Shown here piece by piece: positions 47,728 to 59,165 of a DNA stretch of 64,000 nt. A model generated the notes under the pieces. The model did not search any database and had not been told where the DNA came from. It was given only the letters and a program-made list of their open reading frames with translations. Made by a program: the position numbers and the translations under genes. Position 1 is the stretch's first letter. The number at the start of each line of letters is the position of its first letter. This DNA is from Mesotaenium endlicherianum (taxonomy: Eukaryota; Streptophyta; Zygnematophyceae; Zygnematales; Mesotaeniaceae): NCBI GenBank assembly GCA_009602735.1, contig WELA01012797.1:96591-160590 (forward strand). Reading direction: 5' to 3'.

Positions 47728-47822
47728 GAGAGAGAGAGAGGGAGAGAGAGAGAGAGGGGGAGAGAGAGAGGGGGAGAGAGAGAGGAAGAGAGAGAGAGAG
47801 AGGGAGAGAGAGAGAGAGAGAG
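47515..47822. repeat. GA microsatellite with a 31-N gap
   Basis: A (GA)n tract is broken by 31 unknown bases (47633-47663), with G-rich variants on the right side. The true length is unknown. The Arg/Glu-repeat frames here are artefacts. Confidence 0.95.
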
Positions 47823-47863
47823 ACGGTTGCGCCTCTCACCTGCCCCATCTTGTATGCTTGCAT

Positions 47864-48906
47864 GTATGCCGATCTGACGAACAGTACATACGCAGGCGTA
47901 TCTTTCTGAAAGTCTCGGAGTGTTGTGTGAAGAGGGACTGCATGATTTTTGTAATTGATCTTAAAACCGTGAGTTTAGCACGGGTAACCAGAGAAGGAAG
48001 AGGATGGGTGATTTTGGTGGTCGAGATAAGAGTAAGAATGTGTAGTTGTGCCGCATCGTCAACACCTTTGCAGTGTTTGGAAGTGATACGAATGATGGAC
48101 CACAAACTTATTGTGCCCATGCATTGTAGCTTGCACGTGAAAGATGCAGACTTCCTAATAAAGCGCAATAGTACAACGTGTATGCTCTCCATGGCGTCTG
48201 TCGTTCGTTCAACGAGGTTGCGTTAAGTCTTCATGTTTGACTGTGCATGGTGTGCATGCTGCATGTTTTGTAACTTGTGCACGAACGTCGAGGTTTGTCA
48301 TTGTTTTCCAGCATTGAAGCCTGTCCATACATTCTCAGATGGTTCTTGACGCATTCAATCAAGGCGCATGGAAGCTTTAGTGATTTGTAGCGATTTGAAA
48401 GGTCACTTTGAGCTTCAGTGGGGTTCAAGAGTTGACAACATGGACATGAATTTGACTTTATCGTGAGGTGGCAGTCAGGGCAATACGGTGCGCCTCTTTG
48501 TCGCCCTATCACGGCGCTCTTCGATGTGACTTTAGCTTACGTTTCACCAATGTCGCACGTGTTGGACGAAGACCTACAAGTCCACCTTCTTGTCATGTCT
48601 CCTCGACTTAGTGTCAGGGAAGTTGCATGGAAGCTCAAACAGTTGGAATGCGAGCCAATTCGAGATGATCGAGCATGCAAAGGGACAGTGGAGCAAGTGG
48701 TGTCTTAAAGCAATAATATATTGGAATTGGCTTGAGAAAAGAAATGGAGTTCAAAATGACCGAGGAAGTTCAATCTTCTTCTTTTTCAGTGGTAGTTGGA
48801 AAAGAAGCTAGCATATACATTCATACTAAGTGCCCACGCTCGACATTTTTGCACATCTCTCCTTTCACGGCGGCTGCATCTCTACTCGTGACCTGTTACT
48901 TCCACG
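47864..48906. other. No gene assigned
   Basis: Short frames occur on both strands, including a minus-strand one at 48231-48512 with CPDC and CPCC pairs. None has splice or domain support enough to call. Confidence 0.5.
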
Positions 48907-49640
48907 ATGACAGGGACAGCATATCTTAAAGTAAGGGACAAAGCAAAGCTCACAACACCTGCTAATGCGCGAAATGTAAGCCTTTTCAATGAAGAACCTC
49001 AGAGGCTTCCCACCGAATATAGGCCTGAGAGGGTGTCTCAATATGCGAGATTCCTACAGCGTAGAAACGATGGCTCTAGGACCAGCGTTATGATGATGGG
49101 CAGGTGTATCATTGAGCACATACAAATCCCAAGATACGGAAAAGATTGGTTGAGCATCGGGTATCCAGCTCCCTTGTATGCCAATTTCAAAGAAGTGGCT
49201 AGACAGAATGGTTTTCGCCTCAAGGACGAGCGGAAAGGAGACCATTTTTATAACGCCACTAGAGTGCCTCCTGGTACGTCCGTGCAAGTCACAACAAACT
49301 GCGAGGGGCGAGCAGAGGAGGTCCCGTTGGTGGAGTAGTTGAAGAAGAAAGGATGCAGCCTTCTTTTTACCCTCGTGTGCCGCCCCAGGGGGAAGAGTTG
49401 TGCACGCCCCCGAGAGGTTGCCTGGAGACTGTGGACGGTGGGAGCGACCATTCTGGAGGCCTATCTGATTGAGACAGTCCCCACTGTAGAAAACATGCGT
49501 GGCCGCTACTTGCTGGAATATGACTTTTTTGAGGGATTGGATGGTCCCCCAGCCGAGCAAGAGGACTCTGGGGAAACACACTTCCAACTCATGCTAGGTG
49601 GTCCTATCGTATGCAGCTCAGTGTCATCGAGCTTGCAAAA
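48907..49640 (+). CDS. Unrecognised plant-like gene, interrupted frame
   Basis: An ATG at 48907 opens a frame of 143 codons that ends at a TAG (49336-49338) and continues in the same frame for about 100 more codons. It reaches a possible donor after SSVSSSLQ (AAAG|GTATGT, about 49641). The protein has mixed composition (GKDWLSIGYPAPLYANFKEV, LLEYDFFEGLDGPP) and no domain I recognise. Downstream at about 49650-49980 lies an Ala-rich stretch, and a separate frame ending in a basic, nuclear-signal-like tail (KRAAKKKR) stops at about 50005. It could be the gene's last exon. The TAG fits a CAG-to-TAG change. I give no function. Confidence 0.4.
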
Positions 49641-50009
49641 GGTATGTATGCAAACACAGCCCGTGATGCCGCTTCCTCTGCTCCGGCTGCTTCCCCTGTT
49701 GCGGTCCAGGGATAATCTGCTGCTGCAGACACTTTTGGTAAACTTGCTGGAATCAGTGCTTCTCCAACATTGCGAATGCTGTTGTTGCTGCCTCTGTTGC
49801 TGCACATGCACTCAAGGCATCTCCTGCTGCTCTTTTGTTGTCACATTAGAAGTAACAATTGACGTAGTTGCTGCAGCTGCTCCCACTTGTCCTGCTCCCT
49901 CTCATGAGTAACGTTTCAGCAATGGGTTGGCAGAAAAGGCCAAAACCAGCGGGTGGCACACCCACTCGCAGCGTGCGCAAGCGTGCCGCCAAAAAAAAAC
50001 GGTGAGAGC

Positions 50010-50942
50010 TGCGGTATGCTATCTGCGTCTGTTGCACAAGAAATTGTGTGCTGTCACCATTTACGAGTTACACCTTGACGTGCCATGATTGCAAACACTA
50101 CAGATAGTGCAAATACTGCAAAGACTGTTGAGTGTAAGTACAAGGAAGGTTGTGCGGGTGTATATATCCTGTGCCTTTTGTGGTGTGCGCTGGCTGCACC
50201 ATGTGCCCGTCGCCAACCCTTTGATTTGCATTCAGTTTAATCAATACTTACCCCTCTTGGTTATTCTGCAGGTTTTGACAGAGAGCTTCCCGCCCAGGGC
50301 AGCAGAGGCAGCATGTCACCCACTGCTGACAGTTGGCTTTGGTGGGAACACGCAGACCCCCCCCATTTGCACGTGTACGGGTACGGAAGACGGATAAGAT
50401 TGTCTGGAATGTTCACCTGGAGTGAACTATAAGGGCTCTCCATGAACATATAACAGCCGTGTGGCATACACATGCACATCCTGTGCACGTGAAAGGTGGC
50501 ATTGCGTGTGGCAAATGTAGCCAGCAACGTGTACAATAAAAGATTGACAATCTCCACTTGTACCATAGCAATTCCATGAATGCCGCAGACTTAGTGAAGG
50601 AAGCTTCTTAATAGTCGAAGGTGAGACAAAGAGGGTTAACTTTAGTACAAGGTGCTATAGGGTGATTGACGTCCTGCGAGCAATTGATACTTGTGATTAT
50701 TTGTTTTGTTGGGTGGTCACGCACAAGTTGTAGGATGTTGAACATACATTGCGTGCTTCTGACGTGCATAAGTAGATGTAGGAGCGTAATGGATGTATTA
50801 GATGCACGATACTGCGTGGGACCCAAACAACATGGATCATGAGAAATGCACAGTTTTGTTTCACATGCACAGTTTTGTGGTGAAACAAATAGTTGTGTGA
50901 TGATTATGTGTGAAAATCACGTTTTCAATAGTTGTCATAACT
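50010..50942. other. No gene seen
   Basis: Only short frames without domains occur before the left edge of the solo LTR B. Confidence 0.5.
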
Positions 50943-52577
50943 TGTAACGTTTTTGCTTTTCAAGAGGATCTTTCCTCGGTATTCGAGGAATATTTAAATA
51001 AAGTGGAAAGAAAATCTATATACTTGTGCAAATTGGCAAATCCTCGAGAAAGCGAAAATGAAAACTAACGTAGAATGTGTGCTTGTGAGAGTTGCACTCA
51101 CAATGACTCTGCAGGTATTTATACCTGCACGACGTGAGGCATTGGAGTTGTAATGAATCAGTATATTGGTTGATATAATATTCGTTTAAATATAACAGTT
51201 AAATAAGTTCAGCTTGCTGAACTCTAGTTAATAATCAGTCTGCTGGACTTCATATTTAATATCAATTTAATGACTCACCGGAAGCAGAAGGCTGAAGTCA
51301 GCTTAAGTCAGCTTGCTCACACATTCTTTGACAGCCAGCTGACTTCCGTACTCGGTAGCAGCGAACTGCCTCGATATGCATCTAAGTGTGGTATGCTAGA
51401 TGAATGGCCAGATGACATCCCTATGATGGATGGCGATTCGGGATGATGGGAGATGGCGGTGGATTTGGTTAACCGAGGTCCTACCAACGTGGTTAACTCC
51501 CGGGTAGGCGGTGCCATCGCACTGGCCGTTGAACAGTAAACTCATTCCATGTACATATGCTAGGCATTGCTCTCGAGTTCGGCATTCGGAAACGAGGCCA
51601 ACTCTCTTGCACAGCTTACCGAGAGAGATCTGAATCCAAGGCGAGAAGCCATTGATACGCACCATCTTCTAACCTTGCTTATGTATGAGTTTACTGATTG
51701 CATCATTGATGCTAGTTTACTCGCATTTGACTTACGAGTATTATTCCCTGCTAGTGTGTTGTCCTTTGCCGTTTAACTAGTTAACGGAAAATACCATAAA
51801 GATTACTTGCTGATATAAAGATCTTTATTAATTGTTAATCGCCTATTTGGTAAGTCGATTCATTTCAGGAGTGCTTCGAGTCACCACCTAGGGCACTGGT
51901 TCATGTCAACAAAAACAGGCGAAGGGGTACGACCCATTTCGGCTGAATTCTCGAAACGCGCCGTTTGGCCGTTTGGAGACTTTTCGACGGATTCCGAAGA
52001 ACCGTTTCGGCGCCAAACGGGCGTTTTCGCGTTCTCGCGACTTTTCAAAAAGTCGCGACTGTTCGCAGAGTCGCGTACACATGCTTTTCGTCATGAACCG
52101 GTAGTTATAAAATTTACTTCGATTAGGTGTGAACGTTTCAAACGACAGGTCGCAGGTTCAAATCCGCTCGGATGCAAAGTCACTTTGCATATTATGTGTC
52201 GTTTGACTTTTACGACTGTTTGTTCGTATTAATGACTGGTCGTACATCCGAAATCTGTGACTGTGCATTATCCGAAATAATGACCATCAAAATAGTTTAC
52301 TCGAACAATGATAAATTAAGTTATCATCTCATAATTAATCGAAGTATATGAATAATTATGTCGTACTTTTGCGAAGTAGTCGAATTACGTTACGACGCTT
52401 TTAGCAATGGTATCTCGGTCATTTCGCCAATCGACCGGGAATTAATCGGCACACGCGTGTTGCAAATAATTCAATGTGATGCAATCATTTATCAAATAAT
52501 GTATGATAAACAGTATAACATACTTTAGGTAATCGGGAAAACGTCCCAAATACGCCTAAAAAGCTCAGATCGTTACA
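50943..52577 (-). mobile_element. Solo LTR, family B, split by a solo LTR A
   Basis: The two halves, 50943-51148 and 51873-52577, match the LTRs of B1 in reverse orientation. The outer flanks TAACT and TAATC look like a worn target duplication. It is clearly more diverged from the B1 LTRs than those are from each other, so it is older. The right half carries a worn copy of the tRNA-like module. Confidence 0.88.
51149..51867 (+). mobile_element. Solo LTR, family A, inside solo LTR B
   Basis: A 719-bp LTR has TGTAATGAATC and GATTCATTTCA tips and the perfect target duplication GGAGT (51144-51148 and 51868-51872). It is very similar to the copy at 9456-10175. Confidence 0.93.
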
Positions 52578-52976
52578 TAATCGTGAGTCAATTATGTATA
52601 GACAACGAGGTACAACATGAGGGAGGGAGAATTTGAATGACACAGAACACGAAGAAGGACCTGTTCCAACGAGGCGATGACAGGTCCTCGATCTTGAGCG
52701 CACAATAATTCAAAAAGCTTTCACACGGTTGTTTCCACTTGCTTATAGAATTACAACACACGCTAAGCTTGGATATGGCAAACCATATTGATTAAATAGT
52801 ATACAAGCTAAAATGATGATACCTTACCTCAGGTCACGAGCCACCCTCCACTGAATTACATTTTTAGAAAAACCTACTTCTGAAACTTTGTACCTAGTTC
52901 ACACTTGTCTATTTGAAAGTGTAAAGAAAAGCACTCTCCGATGACTGCTATTGAGTATGTAAGGAGGTACATCTCA

Positions 52977-55115
52977 TCACAAAAACCTAACCCTGTTTGC
53001 AGGTGCGGAGTCATCCGGAATCACTTGGCGAGGCTGCACACACTTGGCATTGAGTGCAGGTGAAGGGCGCAATGATTGTACCCCTGCAGGACGCACATTG
53101 TCCTTTCCCTTACCATTCTGTGAAGAATGAGAACAATGTCGACCAATGCCGCCATGCAGCGGCAGTGCTGCAGGCAAGCGATAAGCGTTGGAGGCAGACA
53201 AAGACAGAGGGATAGTTAGATGCAATGGAATGATACAAGGTCTCTCCCCCAGGAGCGGCAGCTGAATGGTAGCATGAAGCCGAGCAGCCCGGTGTGGGGT
53301 GACTTCCTCTGACGCTTCAGACGTGTTCCCCACTAATTTTTTGTCAGTCCTCTGCAAAACACACCCGCACATATGAGAAGACCTCTCATTTGAAGTTGTC
53401 AGACCATATGCAAGATAGAAAAACAAGAGGGTGTAGCCCACCTGATAGGGAAAGCGAGCCGGGCGATGTTAAAACTTATCAAAAGTAGCATGTGCTTGGT
53501 ATTCGTCCGCAGGCGTCGTAAAGAGGTGCACGAGAAGACCTTGCTGCAGTATGCGAATGCAGTGCTGTGAGAGAGACAACGTGTGCATGCAGCCGGCATT
53601 TGAAAGAACAAGACCAAGACTTAAGAGACTGAAAGAGGACAAGTCGAACTTGAACTCACCTGCTTAACGGTGTTCTGCTTCAACTCCTCGTTCAAATTTT
53701 TCAATTGAAGTTCGATGCAGATGACAACATCATCAATCATGGGTGCAATGATGTCAACCAGGTCCCTGTGCAAATGTCCCATGCGTTGACCACCATCTCT
53801 GGAAACGCGAATAGCGTTCGAATCGGCTTGATGGAGCGGATCTCTCACAGCGAATACATCCTGCAAAAGTTTGCAATGACACAATAAATAAATATCGCAG
53901 ATCACTACGTGCAACTGCAGTCGCTGGTGTGGGCAGATTGTGTAAAATGGCACCAACAGCAGACAGCTCACCTCATCTTCCTTGTAACCTGTGGGTAGAA
54001 CTTAAGTCCCCTGATTTCAGTGTCGAGGTTGCCCCACGTGTACGCAGAACAGCGCTTCGTTGCGACGTTGCGTATTGAGTGCATAACCTCCTTCACACTG
54101 AACAAGAACTCGCAAACAAGGACTGCTCGAGGTGAGCAAGCTCTGAAGTACCCCCCAGGTAAAAAAGGCAGTGACAACGAGCACATACACAAACACTTTT
54201 GACATACACCCTGAGAGATACAAAGCATACAACACAACCTCACCTGCTGTTGACTTCAATGATCGGCGTACAGCTAAAAGTGACTCCAAACGCCCCTTCA
54301 ACAAGGCGGGTATGCTATACAAGCTTCCATTGCACAAAACATGGAAGCAAGTGAACGAAAAGAGGATTGGGAGGACTTGGAGGACTGGAAGGACGGGGAT
54401 CCACAAAAATGGAAATTGTTCCGTCTATTGCAGCAAAGGCTTCACACACCCCCCTCACCAAAAATGAATGCACATTCAATAGGAGGAAGCATTGGGCAAT
54501 GCGCAAAAATACACAAGCGGAAGGAAGTCAGCACAGGGGGACAGCAAAAGTTATGCACGCGAATAGGACAGGCTGCAAAGAACCTCTTTTTGGTGGTATG
54601 CAGACTCCGCAACACACACAAGAGACAAGAGCAAGGCAGACTAACCTGGAGGGGCGAGGCAGTGGCTCGCAGGCAAACACGCCTCCGACAAGCTGGGCTG
54701 AAGCAGACTTCTCCACCTGGCCACCATGAGGCACCGCTTCTTCGTCCCCAACATATTCGTCCGCATTGTCCAGAACGCTATCCGCAATGAAAACTGGGTG
54801 GTGATCCGTGTGAGACGAATTAGCCCTTAGCCGGTGTGCCCGCGCCTCGTTCACTTTGTTATCTCCAGTTGCAGGGCAGTCACATCCTGTCGCAACGCCC
54901 TCATCGACTGCACGTCGTCGTCAAGAGCTCGTGCAACATTATCCCGGACACAAAGGAGCTCTTCAGTCAAGGCATCTCTCTCTATTATAAGAGCATCTCT
55001 CTCCTCCAGTACTAATTCGAGCTTATTGTGTACTAAGTTACGTAGGCGCTTGACGTCCACGAGGACGGCCTCCGAGCGCACAACAATGTCGTCCAGCATA
55101 CGAGGAAGCGACATG
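52977..55115 (-). CDS. Second HIRAN-like gene with an N-terminal coiled coil
   Basis: The minus-strand ATG at 55115 starts a coiled coil (LVHNKLELVLEERDALIIER). Later exons with good signals are 54142-53972, 53860-53660 and 53564-53442, perhaps then 53351-52977; the last three joins are all phase 0. The HIRAN-like part runs from WGNLDTEIRGLKFYP to ADSNAIRVSRDGGQRMGHL and IIAPMIDDVVICIEL, close in pattern to HLTF/RAD5 HIRAN domains. No helicase follows. Two one-base frame slips (near 54852 and near 53990) and an in-frame TAA at 53469-53471 are present. The TAA may be the true end, or the frame continues through 13 codons to a donor that joins the 125-codon exon. Slips this small may be sequencing errors or early decay. 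It is divergent from the methyltransferase gene. Confidence 0.5.
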
Positions 55116-55549
55116 GTGGAAATGAGGGAACGAAGAGTGTTAACACAAGAAATGAAGAAAGAAAATTTGTTGGACAGTAGTGACTGACAGAGGAGGAGGT
55201 AACGCCATATACAATAAAAGGAATGAGAGGCACTGGCTAAGCGCTGTCGGCGAAGAGGGGGGAAACACCACACGTGGGATTGACTGTGAATGTGTTGTTA
55301 ATGCACGACGTCGGACGCGAAGCCGAATTGTTTGCAACGCAACACGATAATTGGAATGGATAACTGGGATTGACAACGGGATTGGACGTTCAACGCTGTC
55401 AAAAAAAAGTTCCCACAAACCACACAAACTTTATTTCTGGCAATGCATCAATCGCCTCGATAAACATGAGGTTAGATGTGCCCTGTGTGCAATTGTGTGA
55501 AGAAGAGTCATATTGACGTTTATAGCACTAACAAAGCAGCATAAAAGAC
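55116..55549. promoter_or_regulatory. Divergent intergenic region between the HIRAN-like and methyltransferase genes
   Basis: The 434 bp between two inferred start codons on opposite strands would hold both promoters. I see no certain TATA box or known operator. The assignment rests on gene orientation only. Confidence 0.35.
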
Positions 55550-57867
55550 ATGGACACCTTGGAAAACGTATCGTCGGCATCGAACCCCCGCCGCAGATGG
55601 AGGTCCACTGCGGGGTAAGTCAACATGGAATGGATCGTTGTAGATGTCACTGAAGTTGAGATGCTCCCTTCTGTGTCAAAATTCGAACTGTATTAGCCTC
55701 CTATCGAAATGATGTGCCTGGACTGCGCCACGCGTCGTCGATTACTATGTGTGAGTCAGTGTGGGCAACCAAGCCGTCCCAAGCATGCCCGCCACGAGTA
55801 AATGAGAGCAGTCCCCGACATACGGTCGCTTGTCTAAATGCAGGTACGGCTTGAGGATGAGTGCATTGTATCTCCGGGCGCCAGCCATTTTCTTCGGAGA
55901 GGAGTGGGCTGTAACAGAGCATGGCGACAACCACCTCAATGTGTGGAACCACGGTTTGTGCTTGGAGGTGGAGGAGGGGAAATTCGCCTCCCTGTTTGAG
56001 AATGACGAGGAAATATATTACTTGGAACTGGCCAAGGTGAGGGCACATCATGTGTCTCTGGATGGCAGTCACCTCATTGCAGGGGTTGAGAGGTTAGAAG
56101 GCAGATGGAAAGTTACAGTCTTGCGCAACTTCGAGAATTCAAGAAAAACCGCAACCGTGGAGAAGCTAAGGAAAAATAGAATTCTTGCACCCCTCCACGT
56201 CATGACATTTCATAGCAGACTGCATATGTAGGGGGGGAGGCAGGATGGACCGTCAGACGGAAGATGCAGGCACGTGTAGGAGGAAGAAGATATTGAAAGT
56301 GTGTGGAATCTTCTCGGGGATAGGGGGGTTTGAGCTGCCCTTTAAGGACATGGGGCACAAGATAGCGATGATGGTCGAGAGCAATACGAGTTGTCAGGAG
56401 TTGTTGAAAGAGAAGTTGCCAGAGGTTTAGGTGCACACAGACGTAGTGAGTGTTTAGGTGGTGCTGGCGGGCTTTCCCTGTCAAGATGTGTCTAACAGAG
56501 ATAGAATTTCCAAAAAGGAGTGTACAGTGAGGCGCACAAGAGTCGTAGTTCACCTCTGGCGCTTACTGCAGATGAACAAAATTCCCAAAGTAGTGCTGGA
56601 GAACGTCCCAGGAATATTAGCAAGAGGGGCAACAGAGGGCATCCCATACATAGCACAGGTGGCAGTCAGATTGCACTCCTTGGATTACAATTGAGCATAT
56701 TGGACGGTGCAGAGCTTGTCCTTTGGACAGCCACAGTTGCGGGAGAGAGTCATTATAGTGGGCATGCAATTCGGAGATCCCAGGGACTTACTACTAGCCC
56801 AGGAGGTGAGCTGCCACAAAGCAAGCTTGTGCTTTTGTGCACAACATCAACTAGACGGGAGGCGGAAGAACTGAGGAGTGTGGGTGACGGAAGTGAACGA
56901 GACAGCGCCGTTCAAGTCGTACGGCGTATGTCCAACCATCACAGGGGTGAATGCCAGGCACATGCTTGTAGTCGAGGAGGGAAGTCAAAACTGTCGCCTG
57001 CGGGTGCTGGGGGTAGCGGACGTGGAGGCGCTGCAGGGTTTTCCGAGCGGGTGGACAGACTCTAATGATAACAGCAACCGGCAGCTCTATCACCTAGGAA
57101 ATGCCATACCAGTAGGCTTGTCTACATGGCTAGAAGGGCGCATCGCAGATGCCTACGAGGAGAAGTACGAACACCGGCAAGACACAGTTCTCACAAGCAA
57201 AGCCACATGGCCACGAAGCGCGTGGCACATGCAGGGGGGGAACGGGCGCATACACCAGGCAATACACAAGAGCATACTTGTGGGAGTGGCACCTGTGGAG
57301 GCCATTCTTGGATATCACGAAGGCGTGAGTATGGAGGACCACAAGCGGGGCAGAGCGGCAACTGTCAAATGGCTCAACAGGCCCAGAATTGAGGTTGATT
57401 GGGCAAAGCTGCAGGATCTGGCATACCCTCTGAAGGCAGGCTTACTCTCTACATGCGAAAGCGACCTGTGCATAGAAGCTAGAGCAGCTTTGTCAGCTGT
57501 GAGCCGCGAGCTCGAGGGCATGCTTCTAGGGCATTTTAGTATCGAGGACTGGGCAGCTCTGATAACCTTGTCCGAAGGCAGGCAGCAACACGTGAAGGGA
57601 AACTACAAGACGTTGACGTGTGCCCTGGATTTTGGCCATTTCGTGGAAGAGAGGCTGGAGCAGGTGGTTGGTGAAGGCAACCTGCCATGCTTGGCTCTCG
57701 TCAGGGCATTTAACATGTGGTTGAGCGAGCAGGCAGTGCCGGTCTCAGCTAGCCACAATTGTAATCACAAACATATGAGCATGCTGGTAGGCTCTCTGGG
57801 ACTGAAATGGAGGCAAAGACGCATAAATTCCAGAGAGTACCAAGACTGGCGATTGAAAATAGATTAG
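55550..57867 (+). CDS. C5 cytosine DNA methyltransferase gene, with interrupted frame
   Basis: Exon 1 (55550-55614) ends at a strong GTAAGT donor. Exon 2 starts at 55844 after ATGCAG with matching phase. The first 150 residues are unrecognised. From 56245 one frame holds the catalytic motifs in canonical order: I (CGIFSGIGGFELPF), IV (GFPCQDVS with the catalytic Cys), VI (VVLENVPG), VIII (QPQLRERVIIVG), a short target-recognition part, IX (VEALQGFPSGW) and X (LGNAIPVGLSTWL). A tail of about 240 residues of unknown kind follows. The frame runs 541 codons to a TAG at 57865, with four internal stops (56428, 56455, 56692, 56872) and no frame slip. A one-base slip in a G run near 56232 separates the N-terminal part. 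All four stops fit C-to-T or G-to-A changes. No LTR, gag or pol is attached. It could be a host gene, a recently silenced copy, or a passenger of some mobile element. Confidence 0.7.
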
Positions 57868-58377
57868 AGGTGTTGTGTGATTTGTCAACTGACGTACACA
57901 CCGTCACAGAGATGGTGAGAACCATGAGAATGTAGAAGGGGTGGGGAGTGCAGGTCGCAGATTGTGTTGGCAATATTGCAGTAGGTGTAGGTCCAGCACC
58001 CACGATAATGGGAGTGGATCCTACACCACAATTGTAAGCAATTGCATTCATGAAGGAATAACTTAATATTTTTTTTTTATGAATGTGAGAACGTGCAGTA
58101 ACAGTGCACACGCGGCCATGGGTGTGTTGGGTTTCATAGTTCATTTTTACTCTAGCCAATAATTGCCCATTTATCCAGTAGTGCCCAGTTCAGCTTCCTG
58201 TAATTCTTTTCACTTTTGCAGCTAATAAGCTGTGGGCTTTCCTCCCTAATAGGGAGAGTTTTACCCACAGCATATAGGTTGGTCGCTCGATTTCCAGTCT
58301 AGGGAGTAGTCCCTTCCTTGTAGTTGTCACCCGCTGTTAGGGTCCTTTCTCCCCTTAATAGTATCGATGCCTAGCGC
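57868..58377. other. 3' flank of the methyltransferase gene, no gene seen
   Basis: A non-coding stretch before the family B integrase remnant. Confidence 0.5.
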
Positions 58378-59165
58378 TTGCCGACAGTTCCAATTGCGAC
58401 GGCACCAACGCCTGGTGACGCGGGCACACCCTTTTTAGATTGCATGCATACCTTGAATTACCGGACTTGCATCAACTGTTCCCGGATAGCTATCTCAAGG
58501 ATTCGTTTACTAGAAACTAGCTTGAACGGTGTAGCTGTAACGATGGAGTGTATGGACAAAAGGGAGAAATGCTCAAATTATACATTTAAGTCGGATTTTT
58601 GGTGGCACAATGGACGCATTGTCGTCCCAAAAGGCCAAATAAGAAATGTGCTACTACGAGAAGCGCATGACTCTTCATACTCGGGTTATCATGGATTTAC
58701 CAAAACCATACACGCGTTGCACCAAGGGTATAAGTGGCAGTCCCTCGAAGTTGATATTGCCGAGTACATCACCAACTGTGCAACTTGTTAGAGGAATAAG
58801 TCGGGCAATGCGTTGCCAGCTGGGAAGCTGCTACCATTGGAACTTGCAAGTGGCCCGTGAGAATGCATTAGTCTCAACTTTGTCGTGGAATTGCCTACCC
58901 CAAAAAAAATTCACAATGGGGTGTTAATGATCGTGGACCGTTTAACCGAGATGGCGCACTTTCTGGCCACTAAACCATCATTTGATGCAAAAGAGATCGC
59001 TCGTCTCGTCATTGATCACGTGTTCAAGTTACATTGCATGCCGAAAGAGGTCAGAAGTGATCGTGATAGTACATTTACGCACCACTTTTTGGCAAGAAGT
59101 TTGCACGCCGTTTGCGGGAATCTGTCGAGGCTCGTCTTCAGACAACTACTCTCTCCACAAGTTGT
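58378..59165 (+). mobile_element. Family B integrase remnant (fossil)
   Basis: This matches the integrase zinc-binding and core region of B1 (about 23530-24280) with clear divergence. Recognisable pieces are FWWHNGRIVVPKG, LLREAHDSSYSGYHG and VFKLHCMPKEVRSDRDS. It is an isolated, broken fragment without LTRs. Confidence 0.85.

Noticed and set aside
47515-47822. Long Arg/Glu-repeat and Ser/Leu-repeat proteins
   Set aside because: They are translations of the GA microsatellite and its N gap in different frames.
48231-48512. Small zinc-finger protein on the minus strand with CPDC and CPCC
   Set aside because: Cys spacing fits no known finger, there is no His partner pattern, and no splice or promoter support was seen.
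55844-56231. BAH domain in the N-terminal part of the methyltransferase gene
   Set aside because: The segment has the right place and size, but I could not find the BAH sequence pattern. Left as unrecognised.
46900-57000. Non-standard genetic code with TAA and TAG read as Gln, as in some ulvophyte algae
   Set aside because: Several in-frame TAA/TAG codons stand where Gln would fit, but the methyltransferase and the hAT transposase also have in-frame TGA where Trp or Arg is expected, so no single reassignment explains all. Decay of methylated DNA is simpler.
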